Source of the DNA: an uncultured Salinimicrobium sp.
GTDB taxonomy: Bacteria > Bacteroidota > Bacteroidia > Flavobacteriales > Flavobacteriaceae
Direction: 5' to 3'
Assembly (NCBI GenBank): GCA_946887075.1
Contig: CAMPKA010000002.1
Coordinates: forward strand, 124,001-188,000
DNA: 64,000 nt
Made by a program: the position numbers and the translations under genes. Below, in pieces: positions 32,707 through 42,414 of the stretch (positions are counted from its first letter, which is position 1; the number at the start of each line of letters is the position of its first letter). The notes beneath the pieces are model-generated. The model made no database searches. It saw only the letters and a list, made by a program, of their open reading frames with translations, and was not told the origin of the DNA.

Positions 32707-34980
32707 ATGTTTTCCGTGAAAAATGTCTTTAACTTAATTGTGTTCACCCTTTTTACCGGAATTTGCTGCATTCATGCCCAGCAAACGGATTCCTTGCTTA
32801 CCCTGGATCGGATTTATGCCTCCTCAGAATTCCGGGGAGAAAGCCAGAGACCGATTTCATGGATAGACAGTGGTGATTCTTTTCTGACTGTAGAAAAAAC
32901 CGAAGAAGGAGAGGATCAGCTAATAAAATACCGCAGCAGGGACAACAGAAAGTCCTTATTTCTCTCTGCCGAGGATCTTACCCCTGAAGGGTCAAGCCGG
33001 GCATTGTCAGTAGAAGATTTCACGCTTTCACCTGACCAGTCAAAGGTGCTGATCTTCACGAATTCCAGCCGTGTCTGGCGCTCCAACACCAAAGGGGATT
33101 ACTGGGTGTATGACTTTGACAACGACAAGATCCAGAAACTGGGAAAAGAATTTCCGTCATCATCCCTGATGTTTGCCAAATTTTCAAAGGATAATGATGA
33201 TGTCGCTTACGTTCAGGACTTTGATGTCTACGTAGAGGATTTTGAGACGGGAGAGGTTCGCCCGCTGACAGACAGCGGAAATGGGAAAATCATCAACGGG
33301 ACTTTCGATTGGGTATATGAAGAGGAATTCGGTATGCGCGATGGCTTTTCCTGGAGTCCTGACGGAGATAAAATCGCCTACTGGAAGCTCGACGCTTCGG
33401 AAATCGGGACTTTTTATATGATCAACAATACGGATTCCGTCTATTCCAGACCGATTCCCTTGCAATATCCTAAGGCAGGTTTTGATCCCTCATCGGCCCG
33501 GGTCGGAGTTGTGGACCTCAGTACAGAACAGACTAAATGGATTCCCATCCCCGGGGATCCCGTCCAGCATTATCTCCCCGCCATGCAATGGGTAGCGGAG
33601 GATCTGCTTTTAATCCAACAGTTGAACAGAAAGCAGAATGAACTCATCATTTACAGCTATAGTCCTGATACGGGTGATCTCGACACCGTTTACACGGAGC
33701 GGGAGGAAACCTGGGTGGATCTGAGATATCCGGATATCTCCGCCAGCCAATGGGGTAACAATGATCTTTTGCTTACCAATTCAAAGAAGGCCTTTCTGAG
33801 GATGAGTGAGAAGGACGGATGGCGGCATATTTATAAAGTAAGTCTCGAGGACGGTAAGCAGACATTGCTTACCCCGGGGGATTTTGATGTGGCTGCGTTT
33901 TATGGTGCATCGGATCAGCAGGTTTTTTTCAGTGCATCTCCCGAAGATCCCGCCCAAAGATACCTGTACAGCGCCCCTCTTGACGGAGAAGAGAAGGCCA
34001 GGAGAATAACTCCTGAAAAGTTCAGCGGGATAAATACCTACAATATCTCTCCCAACGGGAAATATGCCCTGCATCACCATACCGATGCGGAAAACCCGAG
34101 AACGACGCGACTGATAGCGCTTCCCTCTCACAGAACGCTCAGTGTCCTCGCCGATAATGACGAACTGAAGGAAAAACTAAATACCCTTGAACTTCCGTCT
34201 GTATCCTTTTTTCAGGTGATGACAGAGGAGGGCGTAGAGGTAGAAGGGAGGATGATAAAACCGGCTGATTTTGATCCGGAAAGGAAATATCCCGTCCTTT
34301 TCCACGTATATGGAGAACCATGGGGGCAGATGGCCACGGACAGCTGGATTGGCCTTTACAATATTTTCCTGGCGCAACAGGGATTTATCGTCATCAGCCT
34401 GGATAACCGCGGAACACCATCTCTCAAGGGCAGCCAGTGGCGCAAAGCGATCTATGGAAAGGTGGGAGTAATCAACAGCAGGGACCAGGCACTGGCGGCA
34501 AAAAAGGTGCTTGAGTGGGATTTTATAGATCCTGACAAGGTCTCGGTCTGGGGCTGGAGCGGGGGTGGTAGCATGACGCTCAACCTGATGTTCCGATATC
34601 CGGACATATACAAGACCGGAGTGGCGGTTGCAGCTGTAGCCAACCAGTTGTTTTATGACAACATCTACCAGGAACGTTATATGGGACTACCTCAGGAAAA
34701 TATGGAAAACTATATCGCCGGTTCCCCTGCAACACATGCTGAAGGCCTGGAAGGGAATCTGCTGGTGATTCATGGCACTGGTGATGACAATGTGCATTAT
34801 CAGAACATGGAATTCCTGATCAATGCACTGATCAGGCACAACAAACAATTCGACATGATGGCTTATCCTAACCGGTCACACGGCATCTATGAGGGGGAAA
34901 ATACACAACGGCACCTTTTTACGCTGATAAGCAATTACCTCCTGGAACACAATGACATGAAAAAATCCGAAGACGAATGA
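32707..34980 (+). CDS. Secreted dipeptidyl peptidase IV (S9 family)
   Basis: A 757-residue serine peptidase that releases Xaa-Pro dipeptides. A signal peptide (MFSVKNVFNLIVFTLFTGIC, then CIHAQQ) is followed by an eight-bladed beta-propeller (about 40-500), including the substrate motif DWVYEEEFG with the double Glu that holds the peptide N-terminus. The alpha/beta-hydrolase domain has the triad Ser618 in WGWSGGGSM, Asp693 in HGTGDDNVHYQ and His725 in NRSHGIYEG. Spacing agrees closely with mammalian DPP4. The stop overlaps the GH97 gene start by 4 bases, coupling a proline peptidase with a glycosidase. Confidence 0.94.
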   Translation: MFSVKNVFNLIVFTLFTGICCIHAQQTDSLLTLDRIYASSEFRGESQRPISWIDSGDSFLTVEKTEEGEDQLIKYRSRDNRKSLFLSAEDLTPEGSSRALSVEDFTLSPDQSKVLIFTNSSRVWRSNTKGDYWVYDFDNDKIQKLGKEFPSSSLMFAKFSKDNDDVAYVQDFDVYVEDFETGEVRPLTDSGNGKIINGTFDWVYEEEFGMRDGFSWSPDGDKIAYWKLDASEIGTFYMINNTDSVYSRPIPLQYPKAGFDPSSARVGVVDLSTEQTKWIPIPGDPVQHYLPAMQWVAEDLLLIQQLNRKQNELIIYSYSPDTGDLDTVYTEREETWVDLRYPDISASQWGNNDLLLTNSKKAFLRMSEKDGWRHIYKVSLEDGKQTLLTPGDFDVAAFYGASDQQVFFSASPEDPAQRYLYSAPLDGEEKARRITPEKFSGINTYNISPNGKYALHHHTDAENPRTTRLIALPSHRTLSVLADNDELKEKLNTLELPSVSFFQVMTEEGVEVEGRMIKPADFDPERKYPVLFHVYGEPWGQMATDSWIGLYNIFLAQQGFIVISLDNRGTPSLKGSQWRKAIYGKVGVINSRDQALAAKKVLEWDFIDPDKVSVWGWSGGGSMTLNLMFRYPDIYKTGVAVAAVANQLFYDNIYQERYMGLPQENMENYIAGSPATHAEGLEGNLLVIHGTGDDNVHYQNMEFLINALIRHNKQFDMMAYPNRSHGIYEGENTQRHLFTLISNYLLEHNDMKKSEDE

Positions 34981-36938
34981 GAAATATGATATGCCTAATC
35001 CTGATGCTCAATCTTATGGTGGAAGCTCAAAGCCAACAACAGGTGACCTCGCCTGATGGGAACATAACAGTAAGGGTACAGTCAAAGGACGGCCTGGACC
35101 TTTCGATTTTTATGGCCGGGGAGGCCCTGGTGGATGCTGTGAGGCCAAGGATGGTCCTGAAAGATAAAGGGGTCCTGGGGACCGGAGGGAAACTCCTTCA
35201 GGCCACCCAAAAAGAAGTACACCAGACAATTGAGCCAGTTGTTCCGACAAAATCTGCTGTGATTTCAGATGATTTTCAGCTTCTGAAATTAGCCTATGAG
35301 AACTATGATTTTGAAATCCGGGTTTACGACAATGGAGTCGCATATCGTTTTGTCACCAGGTTCTCGGATTCCCTACAGGTTATGGACGAAGCCGTGGAAG
35401 TCGTCCTAGCCCAGGATTATATCAGTTATTTTCCGGAAGAGAAAGATCTGATCTCGCACTTCGAGAATTACTATGATAAAAAACGAGTTTCCGAGATTGA
35501 AAATAATGCTATGGGAGCCTTGCCTATGCTCTTTACCGACGAGAGTGGAACCAGTGTATCAATCACGGAATCGGACCTATACGATTATCCAAATCTGCTG
35601 CTGGCGAAGACAGGACAGAAAGAATTTGGGAGCGTCTTCCCCAAGTTCGTTCTAAAGACAAAGGAACTTCAGCCGGGTCAGGATCGCCTGGAAGCCATTG
35701 AAAAGGCAGCTCCCTATATTGCCCTGACGAAAGGAAGCCGAAGTTTTCCATGGAGGGTTTTTATGATCTCCTCGAATGACAAGGAGATCCTGAGCAATAA
35801 TCTGGTATACCAGCTGGCCTCTCCCTTGCAGCTCGAGGACACTTCATGGATCAGGCCCGGCAAGGTCTCCTGGGACTGGTGGAACGCAAACAACATCTAT
35901 GGGGTCGATTTCAAAAGCGGCTTAAATACAGAAACCTATAAATACTATATTGATTTTGCTGCAGCATACGGGTTGGAATATATTATTCTCGACGAAGGCT
36001 GGTCCAAATCTACGCTGAATGTCATGGAGCCCAATGAGCATATCGATATGGAGGAACTGACGGAGTATGCCGAGGAAAATGGGGTAGGCATCATCCTCTG
36101 GAGCCTCTGGAGACCTCTTGACGAGAATATGGAGGAGCTTCTCACGCAGTACGAAAATTGGGGGATAAAAGGAGTGAAGGTGGATTTTATTCAACGGGCT
36201 GATCAGTATGTAGTGAATTTTTATGAACGCTTGGCCAAGACAGCGGCAAAACATCACTTACTGGTCGATTACCACGGCAGTTTTAAACCCTCTGGAATGA
36301 GGCGGGCTTACCCGAATATCATCAATTATGAAGGGGTGAAGGGATTGGAGAATCATAAATGGGAAGATAAAATTACTCCGGAGCACAATCTAACAATTCC
36401 CTTTACCAGGATGACTGCAGGCATCATGGATTATACCCCTGGCGCCATGGACAATGTTCACAAGAACAATTTTGTGGCCCGATTCGAAAGACCGATGGCC
36501 CTGGGAACGCGGGCCCATCAGCTCGCCATGTATGTCATCTATGAGGCCCCGCTACAGATGCTCAGTGATGCTCCTTCGAATTACTACCAGGAGAAGGAGT
36601 CCGCAGCGTTCATTGCAAGAATACCGACCGTATGGGAGGAGACGATAGTACTGGAAGCAAAAATTTCCGATTATCTTATTATGGCCAGAAGGAATGGGGA
36701 TACCTGGTACATCGGAGGAATGACTGATGATACGGCCAGAACCTTCGATATCGATTTTTCCTTCCTCGGGCAAGGCGAGTACAGGATCGAATGGATCCAG
36801 GATGGGATGAATTCTGACCGGATTGCCAAGGACTTCAAGAAAGTATCAAAAATCATTACCAGCAAGGATCAGCTTCCGGTGAAGATGCATTCAGGTGGAG
36901 GATGGGTTGCCATCATAACCAGGGTTCAGCCAGAATAG
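34977..36938 (+). CDS. Glycoside hydrolase family 97 enzyme, retaining type
   Basis: A 653-residue exported enzyme. The signal peptide (MRNMICLILMLNLMVEAQSQ) precedes an N-terminal beta-sandwich (about 20-270). A (beta/alpha)8 barrel follows, with WDWWNANNIYGVDFKSGLN, YIILDEGWSKS, GVKVDFIQRADQ, LLVDYHGSFKPSGMRRAYPN and YEGVKGLENHKW, and a C-terminal beta domain. Asp403 in KVDF stands where the nucleophile of retaining GH97 enzymes lies; SusB-type inverting enzymes lack it. Retaining members include alpha-galactosidases and beta-L-arabinopyranosidases. The arabinose genes upstream favour the latter but do not prove it. It overlaps the dipeptidyl peptidase gene by 4 bases and ends the run. Confidence 0.88.
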   Translation: MRNMICLILMLNLMVEAQSQQQVTSPDGNITVRVQSKDGLDLSIFMAGEALVDAVRPRMVLKDKGVLGTGGKLLQATQKEVHQTIEPVVPTKSAVISDDFQLLKLAYENYDFEIRVYDNGVAYRFVTRFSDSLQVMDEAVEVVLAQDYISYFPEEKDLISHFENYYDKKRVSEIENNAMGALPMLFTDESGTSVSITESDLYDYPNLLLAKTGQKEFGSVFPKFVLKTKELQPGQDRLEAIEKAAPYIALTKGSRSFPWRVFMISSNDKEILSNNLVYQLASPLQLEDTSWIRPGKVSWDWWNANNIYGVDFKSGLNTETYKYYIDFAAAYGLEYIILDEGWSKSTLNVMEPNEHIDMEELTEYAEENGVGIILWSLWRPLDENMEELLTQYENWGIKGVKVDFIQRADQYVVNFYERLAKTAAKHHLLVDYHGSFKPSGMRRAYPNIINYEGVKGLENHKWEDKITPEHNLTIPFTRMTAGIMDYTPGAMDNVHKNNFVARFERPMALGTRAHQLAMYVIYEAPLQMLSDAPSNYYQEKESAAFIARIPTVWEETIVLEAKISDYLIMARRNGDTWYIGGMTDDTARTFDIDFSFLGQGEYRIEWIQDGMNSDRIAKDFKKVSKIITSKDQLPVKMHSGGGWVAIITRVQPE

Positions 36939-36992
36939 CATCGTCTTTGAAGACCATCTTTCCTGAGGAATTCGAAGAGGAAAGGGTGGAGG

Positions 36993-39230
36993 CTACTGTT
37001 TGATTATCTTCTGAACCGTCTTTCCCTGAGCGGTCGTCAGACGAATAAGATACAGTCCCGGGGGAATGGCGGCCATTTCATGTTCAAAAATCCTGTTATC
37101 TCCCATGTCGATCATCATTTTGCTGTCGATCAGTTTACCCTGCGTATCCATCAGTTCCATATAGACCTGTGTCGAGGGGTCCTTCAGCCGAATATGGAGC
37201 ACCTCTTCGATCGGGTTGGGAAAAACGGTGGCCAGTTCCTCTAATTCATACTCCTGCAGATCTGTATCAGGATAGAAATATCGCTCCGCAAGGTGGAAGG
37301 CGTCCGTCCCGATTGCGGCCCCGATTACACGTCCCGGAAGATCATCTGCCGGTGGATGTATACCTCCCCAGATTCTTGAGAGACTACACTGATCTGAAGC
37401 GTCACGATAGGTAGCCCATTGCAATGTGATATGCTCACTTGGACCCTCCTCAAAGACCAAAAAGGCATCCTTGCCAGCTTCGAATTCTCCCATTCCTCCA
37501 GGGAAAAAAGGATCTCCTGTGAGCAGGGTCAGTACTTCAGCTGCCGCCCGGGAAAAGGTGGAGTGGCCCGAAACATATCCTGCAAATGGAGGGGTTACAA
37601 AGGTCGGGCGCTGGTAAGGGAGCCAATTTTCCGCCAGGATCCAGCCGACCCCTGCTTCATCGGTAGCAGGATCCTCGATATAATCAGGCCCTTTCCAGGA
37701 ATAGATCTTCATCTCATTTACGTTCTGGCCTTCCTGACCGGCCAGTGGATCATCCGCTTCGATAAGTTCGATGAAGCCTGGTATTAAGGGAAGCCCTTCC
37801 TCATCGTAATTCGGGAGTTCCGGATCAGAACTCTGACCTTTTTCCGCCATATAACGAATTGCCGATATCGGCCGGACATAGTCATAGTAACCCTTGATCC
37901 CCCACGCCGAGACCGCGGCATCATGCATCGCACCCCCTAGGATGAAGTACGCCTTGACGTCCCATTCCAGGGGATCCAGGATGTCGCCTTTCCCTCCAAA
38001 TCTTTTTTCCAGTTCGGGATGATCACTGACATAATTCAAAATGGTAAACCAGTGACCGGGTGGAGTTTCGGAATCCGGACCATCTGCCCAGAATTCTGCA
38101 AGTACCCGGGCAAAATCACCCTTCTTGACCAGTTGTGGCTGGTAAGGTCGTCCGGTACTGGGATTCTGGGAATATCCTGATCCAATATCTCCACCCTCCA
38201 GGATCTTATAGAACTGGTCATAATCTTCCCATTTATCCGGAAAGTTTTTCAGCTCCATATTTCCCATAGATGCCGGGGAGATATCTATGATTTCCTCTGC
38301 CTGTGCACTCAGATGAGAGGACCAGACCGCAACAAGGGAGAATCCCCACTGGTAAGCCCTGGTATTACGGTCATCTTTGCCCAGCAGGGGGGGCGGACCG
38401 GGATCATGGTAAACCTCATAGCTGAATCCATCGCGGTTATAGGTGGTTTTATCCCTTGCCTCCAGCGAGAATGGAAATACCTTTCCCCATTCTGCTCCCA
38501 GAAAGGCGGGGGTAGATTCCGGAATAACATTCTCGCTCTGGTCTATGAAATTCACGAATTTCAATGGCTGCCATCGATTGGGATTCGAAATAGTCGAATT
38601 TCCTGCTGCTTCAGTAGAAAGAGGTTCATTGACGGGGAGATAATGTTCATTCTGATACCCACCCGCCTCGTTGGACCCGTCCTGGAGTCCATAATTGATG
38701 AGGAACTCCGCCAGGTAATTTCCCATACCCGCCGGGCTGTTTCTGTAATCGAGGCTTTCATTATCCGGATCATACCCGAGGTTGATCATGAGGTTTCTGA
38801 ATCTTTGCAGACTGAGCTGTGCTCCGGGCGAGTTTTTGAAACGATAGTTCAAAAGCCTGAAACAGGCATAGCTCATGGCTTCCCTTTTGGCGTCCTCCAC
38901 ATTTTCCGGAACTTTGAAATCCTCCAGAGGACAATGAAATCCGTTCAGCGTTTTTCCCAGGAAATAGGTAAGGGCGGTGTCATCGTAAACAGCCCAGGAA
39001 TCATAAAGGGCGATGGAAGTATGAAACAGATTCCTTGCATGGACCGTCGGCCGGGCAAAGTCAGTCCTGATCGCCTCCAGCAGTACCTCGTTCCATTGCC
39101 TGGCAACAGAATGTTGCGCGGCAACCTGAACAGAAAGGAGAAGTCCCGCAATAAGGCTGCCATAGGAGAGGAGTCGTCTTTGGATGTCCTGGCGTTTGTT
39201 CGGGTTCTGGTTTCGTAAAGAACGGATCAT
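36993..39230 (-). CDS. Vanadium-dependent haloperoxidase-like protein with T9SS sorting domain
   Basis: A 745-residue secreted protein. A signal segment near residues 22-38 (LLSYGSLIAGLLLSVQVAAQ) precedes a large helical domain of the PAP2/vanadium haloperoxidase superfamily. The phosphate/vanadate site is seen in YYDYVRPISAIRY, in YVSGHSTFSRAAAEVL with His556, and in SRIWGGIHPPADDLPGRVIG with His625, the expected metal-coordinating His. The C-terminal 80 residues (VFPNPIEEVLHIRL to GLYLIRLTTAQGKTVQKIIK) form a type A T9SS sorting domain, so it goes to the cell surface or medium. It could oxidise halides, or be an acid phosphatase of the same fold. Its start overlaps the preceding gene end by 4 bases. 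Confidence 0.85.
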   Translation of the reverse strand: MIRSLRNQNPNKRQDIQRRLLSYGSLIAGLLLSVQVAAQHSVARQWNEVLLEAIRTDFARPTVHARNLFHTSIALYDSWAVYDDTALTYFLGKTLNGFHCPLEDFKVPENVEDAKREAMSYACFRLLNYRFKNSPGAQLSLQRFRNLMINLGYDPDNESLDYRNSPAGMGNYLAEFLINYGLQDGSNEAGGYQNEHYLPVNEPLSTEAAGNSTISNPNRWQPLKFVNFIDQSENVIPESTPAFLGAEWGKVFPFSLEARDKTTYNRDGFSYEVYHDPGPPPLLGKDDRNTRAYQWGFSLVAVWSSHLSAQAEEIIDISPASMGNMELKNFPDKWEDYDQFYKILEGGDIGSGYSQNPSTGRPYQPQLVKKGDFARVLAEFWADGPDSETPPGHWFTILNYVSDHPELEKRFGGKGDILDPLEWDVKAYFILGGAMHDAAVSAWGIKGYYDYVRPISAIRYMAEKGQSSDPELPNYDEEGLPLIPGFIELIEADDPLAGQEGQNVNEMKIYSWKGPDYIEDPATDEAGVGWILAENWLPYQRPTFVTPPFAGYVSGHSTFSRAAAEVLTLLTGDPFFPGGMGEFEAGKDAFLVFEEGPSEHITLQWATYRDASDQCSLSRIWGGIHPPADDLPGRVIGAAIGTDAFHLAERYFYPDTDLQEYELEELATVFPNPIEEVLHIRLKDPSTQVYMELMDTQGKLIDSKMMIDMGDNRIFEHEMAAIPPGLYLIRLTTAQGKTVQKIIKQ

Positions 39231-41926
39231 CTGAGGAGTATTATTTTTCTCTGGTAGGTTCTGTTACCAGCTGACAGGTTTAACAAGTAGATACCTGATG
39301 AGACATTAAGGCTAAAGGAAGTCTCAAACAGGGCCTTTCCCTTTTCGTACGAGTTATGGAAAAGGAACTGTCCAGTATTACTGGTGACAGTGAGTTGTAC
39401 CAGGCCAAGGTAGTCGTTCAAGAACTTCACGTTGATCTGCTCTCTGGCGGGGTTGGGGAAAATAACCAATCCTTCCTGCTCCTGATCCTGACCGACAGTG
39501 ATCGCAAAAGTGTTACTGAATTCAGAGTAAACATCGGGGTTGTGGGCCCTAACCCGGTAAAAGAAAGGGATCCCCGGTACTATTTCCGAATCGACGAAAC
39601 TAACGCTGTTCGGACCCAGGTAAAACTTTCTTGAATACAGGAAATTTTCATCTATGGAACGTTCGATGATAAAGCCGGTCTCATTACTGGAATGATCGGT
39701 CCAATTCAGCCGGATTTGCCCCTTATCGTCCTGGGTTCCGGTCAGGTGATCCGGTTTTGCAATAAAATCCAATGTTGTGATGTTCAGAGGGTCCGAATAA
39801 GCGGAATGTCCCTTATCATTGATTGCCTTTACCCGATAATAGAACCCGGTTTTTGCCGGTAGTCCCGAATCTGCAAATTCCGTTGTTCCTGCTTCTAGTT
39901 CAAATTCCACGATTTGCTGGAAGTTCTCTGAGTCCGATCTTTCGACAATGAAGGCGTTCTCGTTATCCGCATTATCGACCCAGGTCAAGATCACCCCATC
40001 ATGATCCAGCCCCTTAACTTCAAGGTCAGTTGGACGACCCACAAACTGCTGGGTCAGACCCGAAACCACCCTGCTATGATCTGAAGTGGAATCTTCAGAC
40101 AATGCCTGTATTCGGTAATAATAAGTAATTCCCTGTTGCAGATTCCGGTCTGTGAATGTTTTCTGCTGTCTGTCGATCAGGAAGGTGACATAGGAGTCGA
40201 AGGAACTGGTTAAGGACCTCTGGAGTGAAAAGCCGGTTTCCCGGGTGGTGAGGTGATTCCAGGCCAAAGAGATACTGTCGAGATCCACTCTGGTGATCCT
40301 GAAATTCGTAGGGGGATGAAGGATCTCTTTATCGGTGACCGTGAGGATTTGATTGGCAGCGATATCTCTGATGACACTTCTGCTGCCTCCCGGCCACTCC
40401 ACCCATACGCTGTCCACATGTGTTCTTTGACCAAGGCCGAAAAACGCCTCAGCAGGTTCCTGCCCATAGTAGCTGGTCCCGGCCAGGATCGGCCGACTGA
40501 TAATAACCTCTCCCAATCTTGCTCTGACGGTGCTTCCTATTCCAAAGTGATTCTTCCCGACCATCCTGGGTTTGACCACGAGGTAATTGCCTGGTTCATC
40601 AGATTGTTGCACCTGGTTTTCCAACAATCTCAGATCGATGTTCTGCCCCTGCTTTTTCTTGAGGGACTCAACAAGATCGAGGTCTCCGTCGCGGTCATAA
40701 TCCAGGGCGATAAGTGTGGTTCCATCGACCGGATCAGTAAATCCCACCTCTTTGGAGATATCCGTGAATCCCCCCTTCTGGTTATTGATCCAGAACTTGG
40801 AAGGCATTTCCCAACCAGTAGTAAACCCATTTGTTTCGGCAAGATCCAGGTAACCATCATTATCAGCATCAAGAAAGCTCACTCCCCAGCCCCAGCCGCC
40901 TTCGGATACTCCCAACTCCCTGGCTACCTCTCTGAATTCCAGGGTACCCTTCTTTGATTCGTTCTGAAAAAATACATTGTATGATGCTCCACCTGCTACG
41001 TTGGAGATATAGATGTCCATATCCTGGTCATTGTCATAATCCCCAAGGGCCATGCCCATTTCGTTGAAACTGGTATTGAGCTCCAGCTGCCGGCCCACTT
41101 CCGAAAACTGAAGCCCTCCCTGGTTGAGCCAGAACAGGTTTTCTCCCCCGTCAACGTTTAGAAAAATGTCCGGAAAACCATTCTTATCGAAGTCGTACAG
41201 TAAGGGTTGCAGGTAAAAATGTACTTCCCCGGTCAGATGGGATGCGCCGATATCTGAGAATTTTCCATTGCCATGGTTGAGGTACAGATAGACCCCTTTG
41301 TTCCAGTAGGTCACCATGAGGTCCAGAAGACCATCATTATTGAGATCTCCAGCTGCGATCCCGCCACCGAGTTCTGAAGGAGAGAAAGTAATTCCCTTCG
41401 TAAGGCCTGACTCGGCCGTGACATCTACGAAGTTTGATGGAGAAAGCTGTTGATAAAGCTTTATTATGGAGGAGTCGGGACAATCGGATCTGCCATAACA
41501 GTCTCCGGCTACGAACAAGTCCAGTAAATGGTCTCCGTTAAAATCGAACCATAAAGCCAGGCGGCCCTGCATCCTGTCAGCGATCCCAAGTTCTGCGGCG
41601 ATCTCTTCAAACCTGCCGTTACCCATATTCCTGTACAGCTGGTTGGGCTGGTTTTCAGCCGTAGGCACAAAAAGGTCTATATCCCCATCCCCATCATAGT
41701 CGGCCGCTGCAACGCCACTTCCATAAATTCCACTTGAACCGAAAGCCACAAAACCTGTCTGCCCCGTCACGTCCTGAAAACTGGTTTGAGACCAACTCCC
41801 AAGGCTGAATAGGAGAAGAGCTATCGCCATGAGGATTCGGACTCGGCTCCCATGAGGTCGAATCTCTCGGGCTTTTTGAAGCATTTTTTGCCGTGGTGTG
41901 TTTGGTCTTGGATTTTGATACATCAT
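39227..41926 (-). CDS. FG-GAP/VCBS repeat protein with ASPIC-UnbV and fibronectin III domains, T9SS cargo
   Basis: An 899-residue secreted protein. A signal segment (ILMAIALLLFSLGSWSQ, about residues 31-47) is followed by five or more calcium-binding-type repeats such as AADYDGDGDIDLFVPTAEN and AAGDLNNDGLLDLMVTYWN (about 60-430). An ASPIC/UnbV domain (about 455-530, HFGIGSTVRARLGEVII) comes next, then three fibronectin III-like modules (about 545-820, each with ETGF or ENAF plus LQRS/VERS/IERS). A T9SS type A tail (VIFPNPAREQINVKFL to RKIILLR) ends it. It is coupled to the haloperoxidase-like gene by a 4-base overlap. The start is uncertain: Met at 41926 or 41884. Probably an adhesive or scaffold partner of that enzyme. 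Confidence 0.85.
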   Translation of the reverse strand: MMYQNPRPNTPRQKMLQKAREIRPHGSRVRILMAIALLLFSLGSWSQTSFQDVTGQTGFVAFGSSGIYGSGVAAADYDGDGDIDLFVPTAENQPNQLYRNMGNGRFEEIAAELGIADRMQGRLALWFDFNGDHLLDLFVAGDCYGRSDCPDSSIIKLYQQLSPSNFVDVTAESGLTKGITFSPSELGGGIAAGDLNNDGLLDLMVTYWNKGVYLYLNHGNGKFSDIGASHLTGEVHFYLQPLLYDFDKNGFPDIFLNVDGGENLFWLNQGGLQFSEVGRQLELNTSFNEMGMALGDYDNDQDMDIYISNVAGGASYNVFFQNESKKGTLEFREVARELGVSEGGWGWGVSFLDADNDGYLDLAETNGFTTGWEMPSKFWINNQKGGFTDISKEVGFTDPVDGTTLIALDYDRDGDLDLVESLKKKQGQNIDLRLLENQVQQSDEPGNYLVVKPRMVGKNHFGIGSTVRARLGEVIISRPILAGTSYYGQEPAEAFFGLGQRTHVDSVWVEWPGGSRSVIRDIAANQILTVTDKEILHPPTNFRITRVDLDSISLAWNHLTTRETGFSLQRSLTSSFDSYVTFLIDRQQKTFTDRNLQQGITYYYRIQALSEDSTSDHSRVVSGLTQQFVGRPTDLEVKGLDHDGVILTWVDNADNENAFIVERSDSENFQQIVEFELEAGTTEFADSGLPAKTGFYYRVKAINDKGHSAYSDPLNITTLDFIAKPDHLTGTQDDKGQIRLNWTDHSSNETGFIIERSIDENFLYSRKFYLGPNSVSFVDSEIVPGIPFFYRVRAHNPDVYSEFSNTFAITVGQDQEQEGLVIFPNPAREQINVKFLNDYLGLVQLTVTSNTGQFLFHNSYEKGKALFETSFSLNVSSGIYLLNLSAGNRTYQRKIILLR

Positions 41927-42414
41927 GTCCTAAATCAGCCGTTTTGCCCCTGCCAGGCGGATTCCCTTGATATGGACTGCTCCATCCCGCCGGAATGCTT
42001 TCAGGATCAAACGGAAACTTCGATGAAATTGCTCTTTTTTGAAAGATAAAGAAGACCCTTCCGGGCATCCCGTTTCGGATTAGCAAGTATTAATACTATG
42101 TTAACCAAAACTGAATTCTTCCTTTGGATTTCTTGGCTTTTGTTTAACTTTATGGTGATGATTTTCATCTGGAAAGGGATAGTTTTTGAACGGTCATCTT
42201 TCTTTTTTGCTGATTGAATTTTAAAAAGCAATCCCTCAGCCAGACTGGCTTTACAGGCCTCTAAATTAAACATATAAATTCTTTCGGATCACATTGCGTC
42301 ATCAAAAATCTCCTTTGAAAATGAAAAAGGTCCTAAAAGGTAAAGAAGGCTTTTAATTTAGAAAGTTTTAAGAAACCAAGGGCAAATTGTCTCCATCGCA
42401 AACAGGATCATGAC
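41927..42414. other. AT-rich divergent intergenic region
   Basis: About 490 bases between the divergent FG-GAP gene and the metallopeptidase gene. It should hold both promoters, but no clear TAnnTTTG match was found in either direction. An 88-codon minus-strand reading frame (42007-42273) is Lys/Ile-rich with no signal peptide or known motif and is not supported as a gene. Confidence 0.5.

Noticed and set aside
38313..39218. 301-codon plus-strand open frame opposite the haloperoxidase-like gene
   Set aside because: It lies wholly antisense to a gene with clear catalytic motifs and a signal peptide, and its translation has no recognisable domain or signal sequence.
42007..42273. 88-codon minus-strand frame in the intergenic region
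   Set aside because: AT-rich, Lys/Ile-rich, no signal peptide, no motif, no plausible neighbour relation; could be a small gene but nothing supports it.
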